Assembly: GCA_028282405.1 (NCBI GenBank)
Contig: JANQIA010000059.1
Coordinates: 1-38,195, forward strand
DNA length: 38,195 bases
From: Rhodovibrionaceae bacterium
GTDB taxonomy: Bacteria; Pseudomonadota; Alphaproteobacteria; Kiloniellales; DSM-21159
Reading direction: 5' to 3'
Part shown: one piece after another, positions 1-8,755 of the stretch
Layout: each line of letters starts with the position of its first letter
Position numbering within the stretch: position 1 is the first letter of the stretch
Made by a program: the position numbers and the translations under genes
Notes under the pieces: generated by a model
Database searches by the model: none
What the model saw: only the letters and a program-made list of their open reading frames with translations
Told to the model about the DNA's origin: nothing

Positions 1-129
1 GTCCTCTCCCATGTCGTCTTTCGTCCGGGCCTTGGGCCCGAGAGACAGATAGGGAGAGTCTAGGCGGCGTGCCGCCGCTTCGTTGTCGCCATTGCGCCCA
101 TGGGGGGCACAGGGGCGACCGCCTGGCCG

Positions 130-789
130 CTATGCCTGCCGTTCGGCCCAGGCGTCCGGGTCGTTCAGGAAGGCCCTCACTTCCGCAAGCCCCTCGCCGG
201 ACAGATAGCCCTCGGCTTCGGCGACGGCGAGGGCATCGTGCCAGGTGGCCAGCGCGTGCAGGCTGACGCCGGCCTCCTCCAGCCGCTTCAGACCCTCAGG
301 AAAGATGCCGTAGTGGAAGATCACGGCGGTGTGGGCGCAGAGACCGCCCGCCTGCCGGATGGCCTCGACGAAGTTGAGCTTGCTGCCGCCGTCGGTCGCC
401 AGGTCTTCGATCAGGAGCACCCGGTCACCGGTGTTGAGGGTGCCTTCGATCTGCGCGTCCCTGCCGAAGCCCTTCGGCTTCTTGCGAATGTAGATCATCG
501 GCAGGGCCAGCAGCTCGGCGATCCAGGCGCCGAAGGGGATGCCTGCCGTCTCGCCGCCGGCCACCACGTCAATGGACTCGTAGCCCACCCGCTCCATCAC
601 CAGCTCGCTGAGCGATGTCATGAGCTGGCGGCGTGCCCGGGGAAAAGAGATGATCTTGCGGCAGTCGACGTAGACCGGGCTCTTGCGGCCCGACGTGAAG
701 GTGAAAGGGTCTTCGGGGCGGAACAGGATCGCCTCGATTTCCATGAGTATCCGCACCGCGGTGCGGGCCGTATCGCTGGGCGCGGCCAT
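130..789 (-). CDS. pyrE: Orotate phosphoribosyltransferase
   Basis: Translated product from MAAPSDTARTAV (ATG at 789) has the PRTase pattern RKSPVYVDCRKIISFPRARRQL...GDRVLLIEDLATDGGSKL. The ORF-track start at 858 is probably too far upstream. Confidence 0.93.
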   Translation of the reverse strand: MAAPSDTARTAVRILMEIEAILFRPEDPFTFTSGRKSPVYVDCRKIISFPRARRQLMTSLSELVMERVGYESIDVVAGGETAGIPFGAWIAELLALPMIYIRKKPKGFGRDAQIEGTLNTGDRVLLIEDLATDGGSKLNFVEAIRQAGGLCAHTAVIFHYGIFPEGLKRLEEAGVSLHALATWHDALAVAEAEGYLSGEGLAEVRAFLNDPDAWAERQA

Positions 790-868
790 GCCGTCTCCTT
801 GGCATCTTGCTTGCACTCTTGCGGCGCCTCTCATATCGACTGCTGGCAGTCCGAGCAACGGCGGTAGA

Positions 869-1546
869 ATGGCAGGCCTCTCCCAAAACGAGCATACCCC
901 CTTCGACCTCTCGGTCTATTTCGTGGTCGGGGAGGCGGATGTCGGCGACCGCGACCTCCTGTCCATCGTCTCGGCAGCGGTGCGCGGTGGGGCGACCCTG
1001 ATCCAGTTGCGGGAGAAGGACGGCCGGCAAGAGCAGGTCGTGGCCCTAGCCCGAGCGCTGAAAGCCGCGCTGCCCAGTGATGTCCCGCTCATCCTCAACG
1101 ACAATGCCGAAGCGGTCCTCGCGTCCGGCGCCGACGGCGTGCATCTCGGCCAGGACGACGGCTCGCCAAGCGAGGCGCGCGCGCTCTTGGGGCCGAAGGC
1201 GATCATCGGCCTTTCGGTCGGCAACCTCGCCGAAGCGGCGGTCAGCGATGTCAGCGAGGTCGATTACCTCGGCGTCGGGCCGGTCTTTGCCACCGGCACC
1301 AAGGCCGACGCCGGCGCGGCCATCGGGCCAGAGGGCGTGCTGCCCGTCCGTCAGGCGCTCGACCGCCCCGCCGTGGCCATCGGAGGCATCGCCCTGGACT
1401 CGGCGGAATCCGTCGTCGCGGCCGGTGCCGACGGGGTTGCCGTGGTCTCGGCCATCGCAAAGGCCGCCGACCCGGAGGCCGCGGCGCATGCGCTTAAGCA
1501 AGCCGTGCTTGCCGGCCGCCACCATCGCACCCCAGATCATGATTAG
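869..1546 (+). CDS. thiE: Thiamine phosphate synthase
   Basis: MAGLSQNEH...GGATLIQLREKD...LILNDNAEAVLASGADGVHLGQDD...YLGVGPVFATGTK...VAIGGI are canonical ThiE motifs. ATG at 869. Confidence 0.92.
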   Translation: MAGLSQNEHTPFDLSVYFVVGEADVGDRDLLSIVSAAVRGGATLIQLREKDGRQEQVVALARALKAALPSDVPLILNDNAEAVLASGADGVHLGQDDGSPSEARALLGPKAIIGLSVGNLAEAAVSDVSEVDYLGVGPVFATGTKADAGAAIGPEGVLPVRQALDRPAVAIGGIALDSAESVVAAGADGVAVVSAIAKAADPEAAAHALKQAVLAGRHHRTPDHD

Positions 1547-1568
1547 GTCCCAACCAGGAGACAGCCCC

Positions 1569-2363
1569 ATGCCCGACAGCGCCCCGAGCGACGCCATCTA
1601 CGTCACCCGAGAGGGGCCCATCGCCACCGTGGTGCTGAACAACCCGGAGCATCGCAACGCCCTCAATCTCGCCATGTGGATTCGCCTCGGCGAGGTGATG
1701 CAGGAGCTCAATGCGGACGACTCGCTCCGTTGTATCGTGCTGCGTGGGGCAGGCGGGAAGGCCTTCGCCGCCGGTGCCGACATCGCCGAGTTCGAGGCGC
1801 TGCGCTTCACGGCCGAGCAGGCCGAGGCTTACGGGGAGCAGATGCATCCCGCCTTTGAGGCCATCGAGCATTCGCCCCATCCGACCGTGGCCCTGATCGA
1901 GGGCGCTTGCGTCGGCGGCGGCCTGGAGCTGGCGCTGAAATGCGACCTGCGCATCTCCAATCGGAGCGGCAAGTTCGGCTGTCCGATCAATCGCTTAGGG
2001 CACGTTCTTCCCTGGGTAGGTATGCTGCCGTTGGTGCAGCTCTGCGGCCGGGCCGTGGCCCTGGAGATCCTTGTCGAAGGCCGAATCCTCACGGCCGAGG
2101 AGGCCTACGTGAAAGGCCTGGTCAACCGCGTGATCGCCGACGAGGAGGTGGAGGCCGAAGCCTATGGCACGGCCAAGCGCATCGCCAATGGCGCGCCTTT
2201 GGCCGCGCGCTGGCACAAGCGACTCTCCTTACGCGCGCTGGACCCTCGCCCCCTCAGCGAGGAGGAGGCTCGGGAGCCTTACCGTTCCTGCGACACGGAG
2301 GACTACAAGGCTGGTGTGCGCGCCTTTCTCAACAAGGAGAAGCCGGTCTTCTCCGGTCGTTAA
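1569..2363 (+). CDS. Enoyl-CoA hydratase/isomerase (crotonase) family protein
   Basis: Crotonase oxyanion-hole motifs GGKAFAAGADIAEF and GACVGGGLELALKCD. ATG at 1569 downstream of an AGGAG-like site. Confidence 0.9.
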   Translation: MPDSAPSDAIYVTREGPIATVVLNNPEHRNALNLAMWIRLGEVMQELNADDSLRCIVLRGAGGKAFAAGADIAEFEALRFTAEQAEAYGEQMHPAFEAIEHSPHPTVALIEGACVGGGLELALKCDLRISNRSGKFGCPINRLGHVLPWVGMLPLVQLCGRAVALEILVEGRILTAEEAYVKGLVNRVIADEEVEAEAYGTAKRIANGAPLAARWHKRLSLRALDPRPLSEEEAREPYRSCDTEDYKAGVRAFLNKEKPVFSGR

Positions 2364-2368
2364 ATCGA

Positions 2369-2986
2369 TCAGAACGGCACCATGACGTGGACCTTGTAGG
2401 CAGGCCGCTCTTGCAGGCTTGCGTAGTAGGCCTCGATGCCGGGCAGGCTGGGGCGCTCGATCGCCATATTGAAGTAGCGATAGAGATTGCCGCCGAAGGA
2501 AATGTCGCCGAAGGTCAGGGCGTCGCCCGCGACGAAGCGCCTGCCGGTAAGCATCTGTTCCGCAAGCTGAAAGCTCTTGTTGAGCCGGACCAGGGCGCTT
2601 TCGACCAGATGCATGTTGCGCTCGGTCTCGGCCACCCGATGCAATTCCCAGAAGACCGTGATGAAATCGGGATAGAGCACGTTGGCGGTCCATTCGACCC
2701 ACTGGTCGGTCTCCGCGCGTGCCTGGGGGTCGACCGGCCAGAAGCTGCCGGCGCCGTACTTGGCCCCGAGATAGCGTACGATGGCATTGGACTCCCAGAG
2801 CACGAAGCCGTCGTCTTCGATGACCGGGATCTTGGCGTTGGGGTTCCGGGCCAGGAATTCGGGGCTGTCCAACCCGCCATAAGTGCCGCCCGCGTCGATG
2901 CGCACGTGGGGGACATCGAGCTCACCGACGGTCCACATGACCTTTTGCACGTTTGAGGAGTTGGCGCGGCCCCAGACCGTCAGCAT
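2369..2986 (-). CDS. Glutathione S-transferase family protein
   Basis: GRANSSNVQKVMWTVGELDVPHVRID...NPNAKIPVIEDDGFVLWESNAIVRYLGAKYG is a typical GST N-terminal domain. Confidence 0.92.
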   Translation of the reverse strand: MLTVWGRANSSNVQKVMWTVGELDVPHVRIDAGGTYGGLDSPEFLARNPNAKIPVIEDDGFVLWESNAIVRYLGAKYGAGSFWPVDPQARAETDQWVEWTANVLYPDFITVFWELHRVAETERNMHLVESALVRLNKSFQLAEQMLTGRRFVAGDALTFGDISFGGNLYRYFNMAIERPSLPGIEAYYASLQERPAYKVHVMVPF

Positions 2987-3174
2987 GGTGTCCTCCGAAA
3001 GATCTCTATTTGCGGACTGTCCGCCTTCACGCGAACCTAGATCGACAAGCTTTCCAATTCATTTGCCCCAAGGCTACTGCATCGCTCCCACGCGGCGATG
3101 AACATTGCACCGCTCCCCGCCCGACGATAGAACACGCCCGCGCTGGCGCCCGCGACAGTACGGGGCCTGCATAA

Positions 3175-4221
<1,047 letters not shown>

Positions 4222-4325
4222 GCTAAATCAAAACTCTCTCTGACGCCGTATCGGATGGTGGCTATTCAGGCGCACGCGTTGCGCTTGAGAACGCCATGAT
4301 GGCCGCAAAGGTTCGGATTGGGCCG

Positions 4326-5024
4326 CTAGGGCGCTACTCTGAAGATTTGGGGCGGATTGGAGTGGAGCCGGATGTAGTCCACGCGGTCGCCGTTCCAGTG
4401 GTAGTCATAGTGGTTGCCCTGGACGGGGATGCCGGCCACGTCAGGCCAAAAGATGCCGATGCAGCTGCCGGTATCGCAGCGGACGCTCGGATAGACGACC
4501 CCGTCGCTGCCGGCGTTCCTGAGGCTCGCTCCTAGATCCTGAGCGGCAGAATAGTCGTCGGGATCGAGCACGCCTGGCGCATCTTTCACGTCGTGCAACT
4601 CGGCATCGATTTGGCCCATGAGAACGCGGAACTGAGATGTCCAGCCCGGCATCTCGTCGGTCGCGGCCATGGTTCGGGCGTGATGGTGGGCGGTCTCGGC
4701 GATCGCGGCCTCTTCGCTGTCGCTGGCGTAGTAGAGACCATAATCGCCGCGCGAAAAGCGGCTCGGACAGCGGCGCGAGCAGTGAACGAACGGCGCCATC
4801 ACGAGTGACGCTCCTGGTCCCGAAACGCGCCGGTCGATGGGGACCTTCGAGAGATCGCCATGGCTCTGAATGGCGCGTGCGTTGAGTTTGGCCTCGGCCG
4901 AGGCGACGGCTTCCCAATCCGCCGGGTCGGCGATGTCTTCGAAGAGATCGATCGGTGGGAAGATCGAGCGGATGATGCGATAAGTCCGGTCCCACCGCAC
5001 CTGCACCGTCGGCGGCAGGATCAC
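4326..5024 (-). CDS. RES-domain protein, probable toxin of a RES/Xre toxin-antitoxin pair
   Basis: RWDRTYRIIRSIFPP...GDYGLYYASDSEEAAIAETAHHHAR...SDGVVYPSVRCDTGSCIGIFWP resembles the RES family. It overlaps the upstream antitoxin-like ORF by 4 nt (ATGA). Confidence 0.85.
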   Translation of the reverse strand: MILPPTVQVRWDRTYRIIRSIFPPIDLFEDIADPADWEAVASAEAKLNARAIQSHGDLSKVPIDRRVSGPGASLVMAPFVHCSRRCPSRFSRGDYGLYYASDSEEAAIAETAHHHARTMAATDEMPGWTSQFRVLMGQIDAELHDVKDAPGVLDPDDYSAAQDLGASLRNAGSDGVVYPSVRCDTGSCIGIFWPDVAGIPVQGNHYDYHWNGDRVDYIRLHSNPPQIFRVAP

Positions 5025-5431
5025 AGACCGCGCTCTGCCGCCAAATAGTCGCGGACGTCGAGGAGGTCGGTGATCTCGCCGCGCAGCATGATGTCGAGCG
5101 CACTCGCGCCGCCGAAGGCTGCATTCGCCTTACGGACCCAGCCATAACCCCGCTGCGGTTCGCGAAAGAGGTAGTGGAGGCCCTTGTGGACCCCCATCAG
5201 AATCGCCATGCGTGAGCGCCGGTCGCGCGGGATCTCACCGATCTCGCCGCGCTTCCAGCGGGCCCAGGTGCTCGTCGACATTTCGCCGAGGAGTGTGCAA
5301 GCCTCGGCGTCCCGCAGCCCCCATTTTGCGAACAGGTTCACGGTTGTCCGAGCGAGGGCACGCGCTTCCTCGTCCGTGATCCGGTCAGTGCCGTACCCCG
5401 CAGACGTAGCATCGATTGATTGGAGACGCAT
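5021..5431 (-). CDS. MbcA/ParS/Xre-type antitoxin
   Basis: 136 aa with an Xre-like N-terminal helix region (FAKWGLRDAEACTLLGEMSTSTWARWKRGE) and a C-terminal region (NAAFGGASALDIMLRGEITDLLDVRDYLAAERGL) typical of Xre/MbcA/ParS toxin-binding domains. Translationally coupled to the RES ORF. Confidence 0.85.
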   Translation of the reverse strand: MRLQSIDATSAGYGTDRITDEEARALARTTVNLFAKWGLRDAEACTLLGEMSTSTWARWKRGEIGEIPRDRRSRMAILMGVHKGLHYLFREPQRGYGWVRKANAAFGGASALDIMLRGEITDLLDVRDYLAAERGL

Positions 5432-5463
5432 GTCAGAAGACCTTTTTCCTTATCATATGACAC

Positions 5464-5492
5464 TATATAATATTTATGAAGTCACTTGACAA
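5464..5492 (-). promoter_or_regulatory. Candidate promoter of the RES/Xre operon
   Basis: Minus strand reads TTGTCA-N17-TATATA (TGACAA at 5487-5492 and TATATA at 5464-5469 on +), in an AT-rich island about 35-60 nt upstream of the antitoxin start. Confidence 0.5.
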
Positions 5493-5653
5493 TGATTTGC
5501 TCTCGGCCATTGCGTCGCTCGGCCCTCTTCCTGCCGCGTGAAACACTCCTGGTTGAGGCCTGTAAGGAGAGTGGGAAACGCGCCATCGACAGTGCGAAGA
5601 ACCAAGCTCACCTCTCTAGATATCTCCGGATCGGCTATCGATAGGGTTTAAGT

Positions 5654-5751
5654 CTTCGTTCACCACTATGCGGCGATTCTTGCGCAGAGTCCGCCTGGCT
5701 AGGGGGCGGACCGCCGTGTCCGTCAGCCCTGCTGACACTCCGTGAACGAAG
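5654..5751 (+). promoter_or_regulatory. Candidate structured 5' leader with several hairpins enclosed by a long-range closing helix
   Basis: CTTCGTTCAC (5654-5663) is perfectly complementary to GTGAACGAAG (5742-5751). It encloses GTCCGCC/GGCGGAC (5689-5695/5705-5711) and GTCAGC/GCTGAC (5722-5727/5731-5736), plus a weaker TGCG/CGCA (5669-5672/5683-5686). The closing helix abuts the SD GGAGGG. Confidence 0.5.
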
Positions 5752-5759
5752 GAGGGATC

Positions 5760-6101
5760 ATGCATCCCAAGCTCGGCGACAAGCTCGCAACTCCGGGCAA
5801 GCCGCCAATGGCGGCGGCTCAGCCGAACGCCGCCGCCGGCGACGAGGCCGCGACGATCAGTGACACCGCCCTGGTGCAGGCGGTTCACGCGGTCTATCGC
5901 GGCGACACCGATCGTCATCTCGGCCTCTTGCGACAGTCCGGTCTGCTGGCCGGCGCAGTGGCCGGCAAACGCGTGGGCTCGAGCGTCAGCTCAGCCGCTC
6001 CGTTGAAGGCCGTGCCGAAGGAACCCAACAAGCAGCCTAAGCCGTCCGGCAAGAGCGAAGTGGCGCGGCGCATCCAGAAGGCGCTTTCCTTCAGCTTCTA
6101 G
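5760..6101 (+). CDS. Uncharacterised small protein, about 113 aa, Ala/Pro/Lys-rich
   Basis: ORF MHPKLGDKLATPGKPPMAAAQP...SEVARRIQKALSFSF. A GGAGGG SD lies immediately upstream of ATG 5760. No family recognised. Confidence 0.55.
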   Translation: MHPKLGDKLATPGKPPMAAAQPNAAAGDEAATISDTALVQAVHAVYRGDTDRHLGLLRQSGLLAGAVAGKRVGSSVSSAAPLKAVPKEPNKQPKPSGKSEVARRIQKALSFSF

Positions 6102-6155
6102 CGTCTTGGCTTGAGTTGGCACCTGCCGCGGCTTGCCGCCCGGCTGGAAAAGCTT

Positions 6156-6204
6156 GACCTCCCACCCGCGCCGTCGGAAAGCGGGCGCTTCGGATAGGGA
6201 GGTC
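6156..6204 (+). promoter_or_regulatory. Candidate SD-sequestering hairpin upstream of creatinase
   Basis: GACCTCCC (6156-6163) is perfectly complementary to GGGAGGTC (6197-6204), which contains the SD for ATG 6211. CCCGC/GCGGG (6165-6169/6181-6185) is nested inside. Confidence 0.45.
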
Positions 6205-6210
6205 TGGTCG

Positions 6211-7416
6211 ATGGAAGAAACCCTCAAGATCGAGAATGGGCCGAAGGCGCCCGCTACCTTCTCTCAGGCGGAGATGGAGCGGCGGGTTGCCGGGCTGAGA
6301 AATCTGCTTGAAGAACAGCAGCTTGACGCGGCGTTCTTCACCTCAATGCACAACATCGCTTACTACAGCGACTTCCTCTACTGCTCCTTCGGGCGGCCCT
6401 ACGGCCTGGTGGTCGGTGACGGCACGCACAGCACCATCTCGGCCAAGATCGATGGCGGCCAGCCCTGGCGGCGCAGCTTCGGCGACAATCTGGTCTACAC
6501 CGACTGGCAGCGCGACAACTTCTATCGCGCGGTCCGGAGCCTGCTCGGCAGCGGCAAGCGCCTCGGCGTCGAGTTTGATCATATGACCCTGGAGGCCCGC
6601 GCCAAGCTGGAGGCGGCCCTGCCGGGGGTGGTCCTGACCGACATTGCGCCTGCGGTGATGCGCCAGCGCATGATCAAGTCGCCGGAAGAGCATGTCATCA
6701 TTCGCGACGGTGCCGCGGTGGCGGACATCGGCGGCTGGGCAGTGGTCGAGGCCATGGGCGAGGGCGTGCCCGAGCACGAAGTGGCACTGGCCGGCACCGC
6801 GGCCATGACGCGGGAGATCGCCAAGCGCTATCCCCACTCGGAGATTCGCGACACCTGGGTCTGGTTCCAGTCCGGCCTCAACACCGACGGCGCGCACAAT
6901 CCCGTCACCACGCGGCCTCTGGAAGCCGGCGACATCCTGAGCCTTAACTGCTTTCCCATGATCCAGGGCTACTACACCGCCCTCGAGCGCACCCTCTTTC
7001 TCGGCCATGCGAGCGACGCCCATCTCAAGCACTGGGAGGTCAATTGTGAGGTCCACCGCCGCGGGCTGGAGCTGATCAGGCCCGGCGCCCGCTGCTGCGA
7101 CATCGCCGCCGAGCTCAACGAGATCTACGCCGGCCACGATCTGCTGCGCTATCGCAGCTTCGGCTACGGCCACTCCTTCGGCGTGCTGAGCCACTACTAC
7201 GGCCGGGAAGCGGCCTTGGAGCTGCGCGAGGACATCCAGACGGCGCTAGAGCCCGGCATGGTGGTCTCCATGGAGCCCATGATCACCATTCCCGAAGGTC
7301 AGCCCGGCGCCGGCGGCTACCGCGAGCACGACATTCTGATCGTGACGGAGGCGGGCGCGGAGAACATCACGGGATTTCCTTTCGGCCCAGAGGATAACGT
7401 CATCGCTCTGCGATGA
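6211..7416 (+). CDS. Creatinase (creatine amidinohydrolase), M24/aminopeptidase-P fold
   Basis: Strong recalled similarity to Pseudomonas creatinase: FFTSMHNIAYYSDFLYCSFGRPYGLVV, IDGGQPWRRSFGDNLVYTDWQRDN, WVWFQSGLNTDGAHNPVTTR, DILSLNCFPMIQGYYTALERTLFL, YRSFGYGHSFGVLSHYYGREA, EPGMVVSMEPMITIPEGQPGAGGYREHDILIV. Confidence 0.93.
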   Translation: MEETLKIENGPKAPATFSQAEMERRVAGLRNLLEEQQLDAAFFTSMHNIAYYSDFLYCSFGRPYGLVVGDGTHSTISAKIDGGQPWRRSFGDNLVYTDWQRDNFYRAVRSLLGSGKRLGVEFDHMTLEARAKLEAALPGVVLTDIAPAVMRQRMIKSPEEHVIIRDGAAVADIGGWAVVEAMGEGVPEHEVALAGTAAMTREIAKRYPHSEIRDTWVWFQSGLNTDGAHNPVTTRPLEAGDILSLNCFPMIQGYYTALERTLFLGHASDAHLKHWEVNCEVHRRGLELIRPGARCCDIAAELNEIYAGHDLLRYRSFGYGHSFGVLSHYYGREAALELREDIQTALEPGMVVSMEPMITIPEGQPGAGGYREHDILIVTEAGAENITGFPFGPEDNVIALR

Positions 7417-7452
7417 CGCCAAAACGATAAAGGCTAACCCATTGAAGAGAAA

Positions 7453-7485
7453 AGCGGGCGAGTCTCGTTTCCGAGACCGCCCGCT
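7453..7485 (-). terminator. Intrinsic-terminator-like hairpin between creatinase and the convergent hydrolase gene
   Basis: AGCGGGCG(a)GTCTCG-TTTC-CGAGACCGCCCGCT gives a 14-bp stem with one bulge. On the minus strand the stem is followed by TTTTCTCTTC. It could also act on the + transcript. Confidence 0.75.
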
Positions 7486-7618
7486 GGAAAGTTCAGCTTG
7501 ATGAGGGGAGTCATCACGTCGGTTTCAACGACTTAGAAGATGCTGCTCGCTCTTGGCGAGACCGGGGCCGGAAAGTGACGACTTCTGGGCGACTCGATTA
7601 AGGAATGGACGGTCCAGC

Positions 7619-8755
7619 TCACTGCTTGAGAGCCCCGTCGCGGGCCGCCATCAGGTCGTAGCAGGCGCGCAGCAAGGTCCAGCCGTCGGCCAGGCTGTCG
7701 AGGTTCAGCTCCACATGGGCCAGGTTTTTCAACAGGTAGAGCCGGCTGTTAGGGGCAGCATCGGCCAAGCGAACGCTCTCGCTCGCGGGCAGGATGGGGT
7801 CGTTGTGGCCGTGGACCAGAAGAAGCGTCGTGTCCAGGTCGGTCAGGTCCCGGCGGGCCAGGCTGAGCGCCTCGATCTCCTGCTGCAGGGCGGGGGGCAG
7901 GGCGCCGATCAGCGCTGGCGTCTTCGCCGGGTCGCTGTTTTGCGCCAACCGGAGAACCGCGCGTCCGTCAGGGGAGAGACCTTCGATCAGCGGTGTGAGA
8001 TCGACCGGCTCGTCGGCGCCGCGCAAGGACGCGATCTGCCGCAGCAGGGCCGCATCCTCGATACGGTCGAGGAAGGGCGTGTTGCTGAGCACGAAGACCC
8101 ACTTGCCATAGTCGTTGAAGGGCATGCCGCGCCAGCGGTCGGCGGTCCGGTCGTAGAAGTAGCCCGTGGTGAAGAAGGTGATGGCCGCTTCGCTGTCGTA
8201 GTAGCCGCCGATGCCGAGCAGGAAGTCGGGTTGTTCGCCGGCCGGCGAGTCGGCGGCGGCCAGCACCGCAGGGCCGACCGAGTAGGATAGCGCGGCGATG
8301 CCGACCGGCGCTCCCGCCGGCAAGCGGCCCTTGGCTCTCACGTGCGCCACCGCCTCTTGAATGGGCTCGGCCTGGGCGGAGGATATTCTGAGCGCGCGCA
8401 AGCCCGGAACATCGGGCACCAGGACCGCGAAGCCAGCCTCGGCCAAGCCCTTGGCCAAGGCGACGAGCTGCGGCTGCTGGCGTCCGTCGCGCTGCGCGCC
8501 GGTGACCAGCACGAGGCCGGCTTTCGGCTCGTCCTGCCAATAGAGATCGGCCAGGAAGGCGCCGTTCGCGCCATCTATCAGCTGCGGCTCCCCTCGGACA
8601 TCCGTCGGCGCTTTGACCGTGGCCAGGCGATAGACCAGCCAGAGCGCGTCGATGCTGCGCTGGGTGGCCGGGAGGCTGGCCGCGCCGACGGCAAGGCCCA
8701 CAAGCACCAGAAGGGCAAGCGCAAGCTTGCGCCGTCGTGACAGCCGTTGCGTCAT
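7619..8755 (-). CDS. Alpha/beta-hydrolase-fold protein with N-terminal membrane/signal segment
   Basis: MTQRLSRRRKLALALLVLVGLAVGAASL... followed by GLVLVTGAQRDGRQ, ALSYSVGPAVLAAADS and LLLVHGHNDPILPASES...LAHVEL, consistent with a hydrolase. Start at 8755 overlaps the preceding ORF by 4 nt. Confidence 0.75.
   Translation of the reverse strand: MTQRLSRRRKLALALLVLVGLAVGAASLPATQRSIDALWLVYRLATVKAPTDVRGEPQLIDGANGAFLADLYWQDEPKAGLVLVTGAQRDGRQQPQLVALAKGLAEAGFAVLVPDVPGLRALRISSAQAEPIQEAVAHVRAKGRLPAGAPVGIAALSYSVGPAVLAAADSPAGEQPDFLLGIGGYYDSEAAITFFTTGYFYDRTADRWRGMPFNDYGKWVFVLSNTPFLDRIEDAALLRQIASLRGADEPVDLTPLIEGLSPDGRAVLRLAQNSDPAKTPALIGALPPALQQEIEALSLARRDLTDLDTTLLLVHGHNDPILPASESVRLADAAPNSRLYLLKNLAHVELNLDSLADGWTLLRACYDLMAARDGALKQ

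Noticed and set aside
790-868. Possible TPP riboswitch before thiE
   Set aside because: The pyrE-thiE gap is under 80 nt and lacks the CUGAGA/ACCUGA-type thi-box elements.
5600-6210. Guanidine riboswitch upstream of creatinase
   Set aside because: The hairpin loops (GGCTAGG, CCT) do not show the ACGR loops of guanidine-II, and I see no ykkC-type conserved core. The structure is reported only as an unclassified candidate.
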